Below, one piece after another: positions 37,577-46,300 of a stretch of DNA of 64,000 nucleotides. Origin of the DNA: Bacteroidota bacterium (lineage in GTDB: Bacteria; Bacteroidota; Bacteroidia; Bacteroidales; Prolixibacteraceae); assembly GCA_024278975.1 (NCBI GenBank), contig JAJRSD010000017.1:57218-121217 (forward strand), in the 5' to 3' direction. Every line of letters begins with the position of its first letter. Position 1 is the stretch's first letter. Position numbers and translations under genes: made by a program. The notes beneath the pieces are model-generated. The model was not told the origin of the DNA. It ran no database searches and was given only the letters and a program-made list of their open reading frames with translations.

Positions 37577-39370
37577 ATGAAGACTTTAAAAAACATATTT
37601 TTAATATTTATATTATTCCTCCTGTCAAACTCGTGTACGGAAGAATTTTTGCAACCAGAACCACTCTCTTTCTTTAGCCCGGGGAATGTATATGTAGATG
37701 CTGCCGGATTTGATGCACTTTTAATAACAATGAGAAAAGATCTTAAAAAAGAAAATTATGAGTATAACAACTTTTTTATGCTCGAATATTCTGCTTCAGA
37801 TTTAGCTTCGCCATGGTCGCAGCTCGATTTTTATAAGCTAACACCTAGTAATTCACGGTATTATCATTATCTGAGAATGTTCAGATATGTTTATGGTTTT
37901 ATAAAAAATACAAATGTTCTTATTTCAAGAATTGATGATATTGAGTGGGAAAGCGATGAGGCGAAAAACTCAAGATTAGCTCAGGCACTATTTTATCGTT
38001 CGTACTGGTATTACAGGTTGGTACACACCTATGGTGATGTTCCTTTTTTAGGAGAAGAGATTACCAGTCCAAAACTTGATTTTGCAACACACAGCCGCTC
38101 TGCTATTCTTAACAAAATTCAGGAAGACATGGAATTTGCAGCTAAATGGTTACCCGAAAGTGCAAATCCGGGTGTAGTAACCAAAGGTGCTGCAAATCAT
38201 CTATTAACAAAAATTTACCTTGCTAATTTGGAGTTCGATAAAGCAATAACTACTGCATCGAGTGTCATAAATGGTCCCTATGCTTTAATGACAGATCGTT
38301 TTGGCTCGTGGAAAGATGATAATAACCGTAACGTAATTTGGGATCTTCACCGTCCTGAAAACGTGAACCTTTCGGAAAATACTGAAACTATTCTTGCTTC
38401 TGTTGACCGCTACGAAGCTCCGGAGAATGCAAAATCAAGCGGTCTTTACACCACACGTATTTATGGACCTGCATGGCATCATTCAACAGTAAAAGACAGC
38501 GAAGGAAAAGCAGGAATGGTTGCCAAACTAAATGGTAAAAATACAGCTGAGTATGACTCTCTTGGAAGAGGAAATGCAAATGTTAGATTTACTTATTTCT
38601 ACCAGTATAATTTATGGGAATCAGACGGAAACACCTGGAAAACTACTCCCGATTTAAGAAGAAGTGATATTAACTGGGTTGATTTGGACGAGTATATATA
38701 CAATAATCCTGAGTCGGTAGATTATGGGAAACCTGTTAACTTAGATTATCTGCCTTCACAACTTGATACATTCCATAAAATGTATGCTGTACCACAGTAT
38801 ATATTATTTAATCCAATGGGGAATCCCGATACACGACCGGTTGGAGGCAATGGCGACTGGGCCGTATTCCGTTTAGGAGACACCTATTTGTTAAGAGCCG
38901 AAGCCTATTATTGGAAAGGTCAATTAGGTAAAGCAGCTGATGATATAAATAAAATAAGAGCAAGAGCACATGCAACGTTAGTTGCTGCTGGCGATGTTGA
39001 TATTGATTATATTATGGACGAACGTGCACGGGAACTAATGGCAGAATCACCACGACATTCTGAGTTAGTTAGGGTTTCTTATACCTTGGCAGAACGAAAT
39101 GAGAGGGGATATACTTTAGATGGCTTCTCTGAAAAAAACTACTATTATGATCTGGTTAAGAAACATAATCCTATTTACGATCCCAATTACTCTCCACGTC
39201 CTATATTATTGGGTAACGAATCCAGAATGGCTGCATTCCATGTTTTATGGCCAATTCCTGATGACGTAATTTTAGAAAATACGAAGGGTACTATCAATCA
39301 GAATAAAGGATATGTTGGTGCAGAAAATAATGTGCCTCCACTGGAGACTATTGAGCCTCCTGCTGAATAA
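37577..39370 (+). CDS. SusD/RagB-family surface glycan-binding lipoprotein
   Basis: A 597-residue lipoprotein: hydrophobic leader followed by SNSC (Cys20) and the conserved TEEFLQPEPLSFFSPGNVY opening. The SusD helical core with TPR-like repeats is visible (ALFYRSYWYYRLVHTYGDVPF, GAANHLLTKIYL, FRLGDTYLLRAEAYYWKGQL, then INKIRARAHA). It docks on the SusC-like transporter and binds glycan at the surface. It starts 28 bases after the susC-like gene, so both are cotranscribed, and a strong terminator follows. The glycan specificity cannot be predicted from the sequence. Confidence 0.95.
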   Translation: MKTLKNIFLIFILFLLSNSCTEEFLQPEPLSFFSPGNVYVDAAGFDALLITMRKDLKKENYEYNNFFMLEYSASDLASPWSQLDFYKLTPSNSRYYHYLRMFRYVYGFIKNTNVLISRIDDIEWESDEAKNSRLAQALFYRSYWYYRLVHTYGDVPFLGEEITSPKLDFATHSRSAILNKIQEDMEFAAKWLPESANPGVVTKGAANHLLTKIYLANLEFDKAITTASSVINGPYALMTDRFGSWKDDNNRNVIWDLHRPENVNLSENTETILASVDRYEAPENAKSSGLYTTRIYGPAWHHSTVKDSEGKAGMVAKLNGKNTAEYDSLGRGNANVRFTYFYQYNLWESDGNTWKTTPDLRRSDINWVDLDEYIYNNPESVDYGKPVNLDYLPSQLDTFHKMYAVPQYILFNPMGNPDTRPVGGNGDWAVFRLGDTYLLRAEAYYWKGQLGKAADDINKIRARAHATLVAAGDVDIDYIMDERARELMAESPRHSELVRVSYTLAERNERGYTLDGFSEKNYYYDLVKKHNPIYDPNYSPRPILLGNESRMAAFHVLWPIPDDVILENTKGTINQNKGYVGAENNVPPLETIEPPAE

Positions 39371-39392
39371 ATTAGAATATCATTAACTTTAG

Positions 39393-39443
39393 GTTTTCCT
39401 TAAAATCCATTTCATATTTTTGAAATTGGATTTTGAGGAAAAC
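39393..39443 (+). terminator. Terminator after the susC/susD-like pair
   Basis: Long imperfect inverted repeat: GTTTTCCT...AAAATCCA on the left and TGGATTTT...AGGAAAAC on the right, enclosing a further ATTTC/GAAAT stem. It is followed by TTATTTTG. It ends the susC-susD transcript before the oxidoreductase gene. Confidence 0.7.
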
Positions 39444-39504
39444 TTATTTTGTTTCAGTATAAATTTCGTACAAGTTAAATAATAAAATGGTAATATAATA
39501 GGTT

Positions 39505-40854
39505 ATGAAACGACGTAATTTTTTAAAAAGCACATCGGCGGCAGTTGTAACATCAACAATTCTTCCGATATCAACTATGGCAAAAAACAGTTCTTCAGTT
39601 TCAACAAAAAAAACTAAAGTGGCAATTGTTGGAACCGGAAGCCGGGGCAGCCAAACCTGGGGAAAAAGTTTACTGGCTGGATTTAGTAAATGGGTTGAAG
39701 TAGTTGGTTTGTGCGACATTAATTATAAACGTGTAGAATATGCCAAAGAGTTTATGGGAGCAACAAATGCCAAAACTTACGAGGCAAAAGATTTCGATTT
39801 GATGATTAAAGAGACTCAGCCCGATTATGTAATTGTTACCACAACCGACAGTTTTCATGTTGATTATACTGTGCGCGCAATGGAACTGGGTGTTGATGCT
39901 ATTTCGGAAAAACCCATTGCAACCGAGGTTGAACAGTGCCAGAGAATTTTGGATACAGAGTATAAAACCGGTCGAAAAGTTACCGTTGGTTTTAATATGA
40001 GATTTGGAAACGAGGCGGCAGAAATGAAAAAGATTTTGGATTCGGGAGAATTAGGCAGAATCCTTTCTGTTGACTTTCAGGAATATCTCGATTTAAACCA
40101 TGGAGCATCTTATTTTCGTCGCTGGCATGGTAAGAATAAATATTCGGGATCGTTACTCGTTCATAAAGCTTCCCACCATTTTGACCTTGTTAATTGGTTG
40201 ATTGATGCCGACCCTGTAGAAGTTCAGGCGATGGGGAAAGTTGCTTTTTATGGTAGTAATAATTCATTTCGAGGTAAAAATTGCAGAAGCTGTGCGTTTA
40301 CCGACAAGTGCAATTTCTATTGGGATATAACAAAAAGTGAAAGGATGAAAGACCTTTATGTAAAATGTGAGGATGTTGATGGCTATTTCCGCGACGGATG
40401 TGTTTGGGATAACGAAATCGACTCGTACGACACAAGTACAACACAGGTTACGTACGATAACGGAACATTTCTTACATATTCGCAAAATACTAATTTACCC
40501 TACGAAGGACAGTATATTTCGTTTACCGGCGAAAAAGGACGAATGGATGTTCGCTTATACAACCGCCAGCCATGGGAGGTAAAAGATCCGATCGAAATTC
40601 GAATTTCGAAAGATACCGAAACAACTAAAATTTACACCTTAAACAATTCTAAGGGAGAACATGGTGGCGCTGACGACCGCGTTAAGGCTCTGATTTTTAA
40701 TCCTGAAGTGAAGGATGAACTCAATCAGAGGGCAGGTAGCAGAGCAGGTGTTTTGTCGAGTTTAATTGGTATTGCAGCACGCCAATCAATAGAAACCGGG
40801 AAAAAAGTTATGATTGCCGATTTAATTCATTTCCCAACAACATGGGAGGGATAA
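39505..40854 (+). CDS. Gfo/Idh/MocA-family oxidoreductase with twin-arginine signal
   Basis: A 449-residue NAD(P)-dependent oxidoreductase. The N-terminus has a twin-arginine motif (KRRNFLKSTSAAVV), indicating export in folded form with cofactor. The Rossmann fold starts VAIVGTGSRGSQTWGKSL, followed by SEKPIATEVEQCQRIL (the conserved EKP lysine) and the substrate domain with GFNMRFGNEA and HHFDLVNWLIDADP. A cysteine cluster C-x2-C-x5-C (NCRSCAFTDKCNF) and further Cys suggest a metal or structural site. It comes after the SusD terminator and lacks an obvious strong promoter. The sugar substrate is unknown; export implies action on carbohydrate outside the cytoplasm. Confidence 0.87.
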   Translation: MKRRNFLKSTSAAVVTSTILPISTMAKNSSSVSTKKTKVAIVGTGSRGSQTWGKSLLAGFSKWVEVVGLCDINYKRVEYAKEFMGATNAKTYEAKDFDLMIKETQPDYVIVTTTDSFHVDYTVRAMELGVDAISEKPIATEVEQCQRILDTEYKTGRKVTVGFNMRFGNEAAEMKKILDSGELGRILSVDFQEYLDLNHGASYFRRWHGKNKYSGSLLVHKASHHFDLVNWLIDADPVEVQAMGKVAFYGSNNSFRGKNCRSCAFTDKCNFYWDITKSERMKDLYVKCEDVDGYFRDGCVWDNEIDSYDTSTTQVTYDNGTFLTYSQNTNLPYEGQYISFTGEKGRMDVRLYNRQPWEVKDPIEIRISKDTETTKIYTLNNSKGEHGGADDRVKALIFNPEVKDELNQRAGSRAGVLSSLIGIAARQSIETGKKVMIADLIHFPTTWEG

Positions 40855-40903
40855 TTATATAGGGGACTTCTAATAAATTAGTTGTTGTTTATCGATGTTT
40901 GAA

Positions 40904-42028
40904 TCATATCTTAACAAATATCTTATTCCGATAAAGTATGTAAAGAAATAGCCAAACCAAACCAAGTGCACCAAGTGCAATAAATGCACCGTGCCACTTT
41001 TCGTCGAAAGGAGTTAAAAGCCCACCAATTAATTTGTTCGCAGTAAAACGGAAATCTATAAAACTGTAAGCAAAATATATTGTCAGCGAATTCATCCCGA
41101 TAACCTTAAAAAAGAATGCCCATTTTCTGAATTGCAAAACATCTATTAACCAATAAAAAAGTGCAAGAGCCAGAAACCCCATTCCTCCGGTTAATAAAAT
41201 AAACGAGCTGGTCCATAAATGTTTATTTATGGGAAAATGCAAACTCCATATTAATCCAATGGCAATTGCCGAGGTTCCGATTATAACAAAATTTGAAAGC
41301 TTTTTATACTCACCTAAAGATTTACTGCGCAAAATTTCGCCAGCCCAAGAACCCAAAACGGTAAGACATAAAGATGGCAAAAGTGAAGTCAAAGCCAGTT
41401 GATCGAATGTTCCCTGAGCAAGTCTGCCCGGCATAATAATACGATCGACCCAACCCACAAGATTGCCTTCAAACGAAAGATCTCCGGCACCAAACCCCGG
41501 CACGGGAATCAAAAACAGTGCCCCGTAATATGCTATCAAAACACCGGCAATCCACATAAGTCGCTGTTTCCACGAAAAATTCAGATACAATAATGTTGCT
41601 ACAAAAGTTGCAATTCCGATGCGCCCAAGAACACTGCTGTATCTAATCGACGAAGGCTCAAACAGATGCACAGGAGCATTTTTATAAACTAATCCCAATA
41701 GAATTAAAATTATCATTCGTTTAAATGCCTTTTTATACAAACCCGGTTTAGCAACACCTCTCTCCATATTCCTTCCCAACGAAAAAGCAAGAGAAACACC
41801 AGAAATAAACAGGAAAAGAGGCATAATAAAGTCGAAGAAAGTAAAGCCGTTCCATGCCGGATGTTCAACCTGAACCGCCAAAACATCAACCCACGCCAAA
41901 CCTGTTTTACCTTTAATGTAATATAAAAATGCTGCTCCGCCCGAGATGAAAAACATATCGAAACCTCGCAGGGCATCAATAGAAAGAAGTCGTTTGCTTT
42001 TTTCAGGAATAGTTGTAGTTTCGCTCAT
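40904..42028 (-). CDS. Heparan-glucosaminide acetyltransferase-like (DUF5009) membrane protein
   Basis: A 374-residue polytopic membrane protein with about ten hydrophobic segments. The opening RLLSIDALRGFDMFFISGG and FFDFIMPLFLFISGVSLAFS are characteristic of the family related to human HGSNAT and to bacterial NagX, thought to move acetyl groups across the membrane onto sugars. I chose ATG 42028 (MSETTT) because an upstream in-frame ATG only adds a nonconserved leader. A truncated paralogue lies at 20993-21186. It converges with the oxidoreductase gene of the polysaccharide locus, so a role in modifying imported sugars is possible but unproven. Confidence 0.85.
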   Translation of the reverse strand: MSETTTIPEKSKRLLSIDALRGFDMFFISGGAAFLYYIKGKTGLAWVDVLAVQVEHPAWNGFTFFDFIMPLFLFISGVSLAFSLGRNMERGVAKPGLYKKAFKRMIILILLGLVYKNAPVHLFEPSSIRYSSVLGRIGIATFVATLLYLNFSWKQRLMWIAGVLIAYYGALFLIPVPGFGAGDLSFEGNLVGWVDRIIMPGRLAQGTFDQLALTSLLPSLCLTVLGSWAGEILRSKSLGEYKKLSNFVIIGTSAIAIGLIWSLHFPINKHLWTSSFILLTGGMGFLALALFYWLIDVLQFRKWAFFFKVIGMNSLTIYFAYSFIDFRFTANKLIGGLLTPFDEKWHGAFIALGALGLVWLFLYILYRNKIFVKI

Positions 42029-42205
42029 TGGTATTAGATTTAGTATGTAACACAAAGTAAATTAAAATAAACAATTTTTGCTCAAATAAATAAAATATTT
42101 GCACTTCACTTTATTCATTCTATTTTAAAAAACTTTATTAATAATTCCGCTTAAAATAGTATTTTAGCAACCCAATTAAAGCAGTTTTTACTGAATATTA
42201 ATTAT

Positions 42206-43477
42206 ATGGAAAACAACAAAATAAACCGTTCTGTTATTGTAAATTTCCTATTGCATTTGCATCCCCACGCAGTAAACAAACAGGCACTTAAATTTTCACG
42301 AACATTTGGTCTTGGTGGAATTAATGCTTTGTTGTTTGTTATTTTAGCTTTTACCGGAATACTCATGCGCTTCTCCTACGTGCCAACACCCGACGGTGCA
42401 TACAACTCAATAGTATCTTTTCAGAACAACAGTTTGCTCGGTACACTCATTCGTAACATTCATCACTGGAGTGCAATGTTAATGGTTGTTACTTCGTTTC
42501 TACATCTGCTTCGGGTATTCTACTCGCAATCTATTTTTTACAGGCGCAAAAAAACATGGTATTTTGGATTGATACTTTTTGTAATTGTTTTGGTATTTAA
42601 CTTTACCGGATACCTGTTACCATGGGATCAACTATCGTACTGGGCAGTAACTATTATGACAAATATTGTTGAATATTTACCATTTATTGGCGAAGGTTTT
42701 GCAAACATGATAAGAGGTGGCGAAACAGTTAACGAAAATACACTACTAAATTTTTATACTTTCCACACTGCACTTTTACCACTGCTAATTGTAGCTTTTA
42801 TGATGTTGCATTTTTGGCTTATTCGTAAAGCCAGAGGAGTTACAGTTGCCAATAACAACGAGCAGGAAATGGTGCATGTTTATCCCGAATTAGTGTCGAG
42901 AGAAATAATTGCCGCACTTTCGTTAACTGCATTTATTACTCTTTTTGCCATATTTTTCGATGCTCCGCTGTTGGAAAAAGCAAACCCGATGGTGAGTCCA
43001 AACCCCAGCAAAGCACCCTGGTATTTTATGGGAATTCAGGAGCTATTAATACACGTGCATCCTTTTATTGCAACAGTTGTAGTTCCGCTGGCACTCATAA
43101 TTTTCTTTGTTTATATACCTAAAATTAAAATCGATACCGAAAAAGTAGGAACCTGGTTTTACTCTTCAAAAGGTAAAAGTATTATTGTTTTATCAGTAGT
43201 TTTTTCGGCTTTTATAACCTTGCTGTTAATTTTTATTTTTGAATATTGGTTACACCTAAATCAATTCGAGATACCACTATTTATAAGTACCGGCATAATT
43301 CCTCTGTTTATGTTTTTATTACCGTTTTTCGGATTTTTATTCTATTTAAAAACCAGTAAAAAAGCCGACAAAGTTGAGCTGGTAATTTCAATTACAACAA
43401 CTATTTTTACATCGTATATTGTAATGAGTTTTGTTGGAATTTGGTTTCGGGGCGAAGGAATGCATTTAATTTTTTAA
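42206..43477 (+). CDS. Cytochrome b subunit of a bc-type quinol-oxidising complex
   Basis: A 423-residue integral membrane protein with about eight to nine helices. Haem ligands: His pair in IHHWSAMLMVVTSFLHLL (spacing 14) and in FHTALLPLLIVAFMMLH (spacing 15, the b6-like value). The Qo-site motif, PEWY in many complexes, is here KAPWYFMG, without the Glu. The protein is a fused b6/subunit IV type in length. It starts a tight three-gene module: 1 base to the Rieske gene, which directly abuts the octaheme cytochrome. No cytochrome c1 gene is present, so the multihaem protein is the likely electron acceptor. It probably moves electrons from menaquinol; the final acceptor is unknown. Confidence 0.92.
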   Translation: MENNKINRSVIVNFLLHLHPHAVNKQALKFSRTFGLGGINALLFVILAFTGILMRFSYVPTPDGAYNSIVSFQNNSLLGTLIRNIHHWSAMLMVVTSFLHLLRVFYSQSIFYRRKKTWYFGLILFVIVLVFNFTGYLLPWDQLSYWAVTIMTNIVEYLPFIGEGFANMIRGGETVNENTLLNFYTFHTALLPLLIVAFMMLHFWLIRKARGVTVANNNEQEMVHVYPELVSREIIAALSLTAFITLFAIFFDAPLLEKANPMVSPNPSKAPWYFMGIQELLIHVHPFIATVVVPLALIIFFVYIPKIKIDTEKVGTWFYSSKGKSIIVLSVVFSAFITLLLIFIFEYWLHLNQFEIPLFISTGIIPLFMFLLPFFGFLFYLKTSKKADKVELVISITTTIFTSYIVMSFVGIWFRGEGMHLIF

Positions 43478-43478
43478 A

Positions 43479-43943
43479 ATGGACAAAAAAATATTCAGAC
43501 GAAGTTTTATAAAAAAAGCAATTCTGGCAGTTATCAGTTTAGAGGCGGGCTACTTAATTTCTGATATTTTCAAAAATAAATCAGTAAAAAAACTAAATCC
43601 AGACCTGTTTTCAGCAGGCAAATCAAATATTTTCGAAAAGAATAAAATGTATCCGTTTAACTCGGGTAAGTTTTACCTGTCGGTTTTCGATGATGGAGGA
43701 ATGTTAGCAATATCGATAAAATGTACACATCTCGGTTGTATTGTTCAACCGGATAGCAAAGGATTCCTTTGTCCATGCCACGCGTCGGCTTTCGATAAAC
43801 GCGGGGAAGTTTTGTCGCCACCGGCAACCCGCGCTTTAGATATTTTCCCCATTACCATTGAAAAAGGCGAAGTGATGATTGATATAAATAGCCCGATAAA
43901 AAGAAAAAAAGGTTTTAGAAAATCTCAATTAACCTATGTTTAA
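43479..43943 (+). CDS. Rieske [2Fe-2S] protein with twin-arginine signal
   Basis: A 154-residue protein: twin-arginine leader RRSFIKKAILAVIS that probably remains as the membrane anchor, then a Rieske fold with CTHLGC and CPCHASAF cluster-binding motifs, giving two Cys and two His ligands plus the disulfide Cys pair. It transfers electrons from quinol to a c-type cytochrome. It lies between cytochrome b (1 base) and the octaheme cytochrome (0 bases). The gene order b-Rieske-multihaem is the reverse of the usual Rieske-cytochrome b-c1 petABC order. Confidence 0.93.
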   Translation: MDKKIFRRSFIKKAILAVISLEAGYLISDIFKNKSVKKLNPDLFSAGKSNIFEKNKMYPFNSGKFYLSVFDDGGMLAISIKCTHLGCIVQPDSKGFLCPCHASAFDKRGEVLSPPATRALDIFPITIEKGEVMIDINSPIKRKKGFRKSQLTYV

Positions 43944-46208
43944 ATGATAAACCGGAAGCTATATAAAATAATAAGAACTACACTTACAGTTGTAATTTTA
44001 CTACTTCTGCCTCTGTATATTTTAGTACAAATTATCTTTCCCGACACATCGAAAAACGAAAAAGCTGCCGCCGAGTTTGTTGGCAAAGAAACCTGTATAG
44101 AATGTCATCAGGCTGAATATGACGACTGGACCGGCTCCGACCACGACCTTGCGATGGATTACGCAACCGACTCAACTGTGCTTGGAGATTTTAATAACGC
44201 CACACTTTTTGCAAATAACCAAACCAATAAATTCTATAAAAAAGATAATAAGTTTTATGTTTTTACTGATGGCGACGATGGTAAAATGCATGAGTTTGAA
44301 GTTAAATATGTTTTCGGATATACACCGTTGCAGCAATATTTGGTAGAGTTTGAAGGCGGACGTTTACAAACCCTCGCTTTAACATGGAACACCGAAGCCG
44401 GTAATTGGTATTACATGCCCGACTCTACTTATAAAGACATGAATGTTGACTATGCAAACTGGCTGCACTGGACAAATCAGGCGCAAAACTGGAACTCGAT
44501 GTGTGCCGATTGTCACTCGACAAACCTAAAAAAAGGATACGACACAAACACCGACAGTTATCACACAACCTGGTCGGAAATTGATGTAAGTTGCGAGGCG
44601 TGCCACGGCCCTGCATCGGAACATTTGAAGTGGGCAAATCTGGCAGAATATGCCCGAAAAGATTTTGTGAATTTTGGGTTGACAATTAAAACAAGCGGAA
44701 TAGATAATGTGCAATATGTAGATAACTGTGTGCGATGCCACTCTCGGCGTGTTGCGTTAAGCGACTTCGATTTTCATTCGCAAAATATTTACAATCATAC
44801 AATTCCGTCGTTACCAATCGAGCCAAACTGGCACATCGACGGTCAGATAAAAGATGAGGATTACGTTTACGCATCATTCACACAAAGCAGGATGTTTATG
44901 AATGATATTCAGTGTAACGATTGCCACAATGTACACTCCGGTAAACTTATTTTAGACGGGAATGAACTCTGTTTGCAGTGTCATAAAGCTGAAGACTACG
45001 ACACAAAAACGCATACATTCCACAAAGGAATTGGCGAAACTGGAGAAGCGGTTATTTCAGACTCAGGAGTATTGTTTGAAGTTGGCAGCGGCACCGAATG
45101 TATTAACTGCCACATGCACGGGCAAAATTATATGGGTGTCGATTATCGGCGTGATCACAGTTTTAGAATTCCCCGCCCCGATTTGTCGGAAATAAACGGA
45201 ACACCAAACGCGTGTAACCAGTGTCATAAAGATAAAAGTAATAACTGGTCAAAAACATATATCGAAAAATGGTTCGGAATTAGCCGCCCATTTCAGTACG
45301 GAGAAGCTTTTACGGCTGCAAAGAACGGAAAAGACAGTGCCGATGTTAATCTGAAAAAAATAATCGATAACGATTTGTATCCGGTAAGTATCAGGAGTGC
45401 CGCCTTTAATTATTTAAGCGTAAACCCGGGAAATGATAAACTGATAACGCAAGCTTTACAAAATATTGAACCCGCAATTCGTCTGGCCGCACTCTCGCAA
45501 TTTAATATTGCCAGCGAAAAAGATGTGGCAACACTTCTGCCGTTACTTTACGACGAAACAAAAGCGGTGAGACTGGAAGTTGCAAACATGCTTTTCTTTT
45601 TAGATCAGAATTTGATACCAAAAAAATATAAAAAAGCGTACGACGAAGTGCTTGCCGAAAGGTTTGATGCTTTAGTTTATAACTCCGATTTTCCGGGCGG
45701 AAAATTTAATCTTGCAAACTATTATTATGGTAAGAAAAATTATAAAAAAGCTGAGCACTACTATTTAGCTTCTATCGAGCAAGATGTTGAACTTCATATT
45801 GCCGAAATGAATCTGGCAAATTTATATAGTACCATCGGCGAACCCTTAAAAGCTGAAAAAATTCTGGAAGAATATATTTCCAATGATCCGGAAAACGGAA
45901 TTGCGCTTTATAATTACGGGCTAATTTTATCGGAGAATAAAAAGTATGAAGAGTCGCTTAAATATCTAATTAAAGCTAGTAAACTTAGCTCGCAGAATGG
46001 GAGAATTGATTACAATATTGCAATGCTTTACGACTTTTTTGGAGACAAAATAAATGCAGAGAAGTATTTAAAAATATCAATCGATAAAGACAATCAGACC
46101 TTTCCAGGTTATTCGAATCTGCTAAATTTTTATAATCAAAATGGTTATAAAAATAAGGCTGAAGAATTATCTAAAGAGATGAAAAACAAATTTCCGAATC
46201 AATTCTAA
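43944..46208 (+). CDS. Octaheme cytochrome c with HEAT-like and TPR C-terminal region
   Basis: A 754-residue membrane-anchored periplasmic protein (helix at about 11-32). It contains eight CxxCH haem sites, at residues 51, 187, 217, 262, 324, 343, 386 and 424: CIECH, CADCH, CEACH, CVRCH, CNDCH, CLQCH, CINCH and CNQCH. The opening ETCIECHQAEYDDWTGSDHDLAM is the cytochrome-c554-type pattern. After the haem part comes a HEAT-like helical region (about 455-560) and TPR-like repeats (about 580-750) that probably dock partners. It directly abuts the Rieske gene, so it is probably the electron acceptor in place of cytochrome c1. A catalytic role is not supported by any recognised active-site motif. 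Confidence 0.9.
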   Translation: MINRKLYKIIRTTLTVVILLLLPLYILVQIIFPDTSKNEKAAAEFVGKETCIECHQAEYDDWTGSDHDLAMDYATDSTVLGDFNNATLFANNQTNKFYKKDNKFYVFTDGDDGKMHEFEVKYVFGYTPLQQYLVEFEGGRLQTLALTWNTEAGNWYYMPDSTYKDMNVDYANWLHWTNQAQNWNSMCADCHSTNLKKGYDTNTDSYHTTWSEIDVSCEACHGPASEHLKWANLAEYARKDFVNFGLTIKTSGIDNVQYVDNCVRCHSRRVALSDFDFHSQNIYNHTIPSLPIEPNWHIDGQIKDEDYVYASFTQSRMFMNDIQCNDCHNVHSGKLILDGNELCLQCHKAEDYDTKTHTFHKGIGETGEAVISDSGVLFEVGSGTECINCHMHGQNYMGVDYRRDHSFRIPRPDLSEINGTPNACNQCHKDKSNNWSKTYIEKWFGISRPFQYGEAFTAAKNGKDSADVNLKKIIDNDLYPVSIRSAAFNYLSVNPGNDKLITQALQNIEPAIRLAALSQFNIASEKDVATLLPLLYDETKAVRLEVANMLFFLDQNLIPKKYKKAYDEVLAERFDALVYNSDFPGGKFNLANYYYGKKNYKKAEHYYLASIEQDVELHIAEMNLANLYSTIGEPLKAEKILEEYISNDPENGIALYNYGLILSENKKYEESLKYLIKASKLSSQNGRIDYNIAMLYDFFGDKINAEKYLKISIDKDNQTFPGYSNLLNFYNQNGYKNKAEELSKEMKNKFPNQF

Positions 46209-46213
46209 ACTTT

Positions 46214-46252
46214 AAGAAAGAAAGAAAGAAAAGAAAAAGAAAAGAAAAAAAG
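46214..46252. repeat. Homopurine tract (GAAA-type)
   Basis: 39 consecutive purines, largely (AAAG)n and (AAAAG)n, sit between the octaheme cytochrome stop and a hairpin. Such a tract could form triplex DNA. On the minus strand it is the U-rich run behind the fucosidase terminator. Confidence 0.7.
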
Positions 46253-46286
46253 TCATACTCTCACTAAAAAAAGTGCGAGCATGACT
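46251..46286 (-). terminator. Terminator after the fucosidase gene (minus strand)
   Basis: 15-bp stem (46251-46265 with 46272-46286). The two imperfect positions become G-U wobbles in the minus-strand RNA but A-C mismatches in the plus-strand RNA. The minus RNA then runs into a pyrimidine/U-rich tail. The orientation fits the fucosidase gene ending at 46301. Confidence 0.65.
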
Positions 46287-46300
46287 CTGTTAAATACATT

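Noticed and set aside
39444..39719. Minus-strand frame opposite the start of the Gfo/Idh/MocA gene
   Set aside because: Antisense to a clear coding region with a Tat signal and Rossmann fold.
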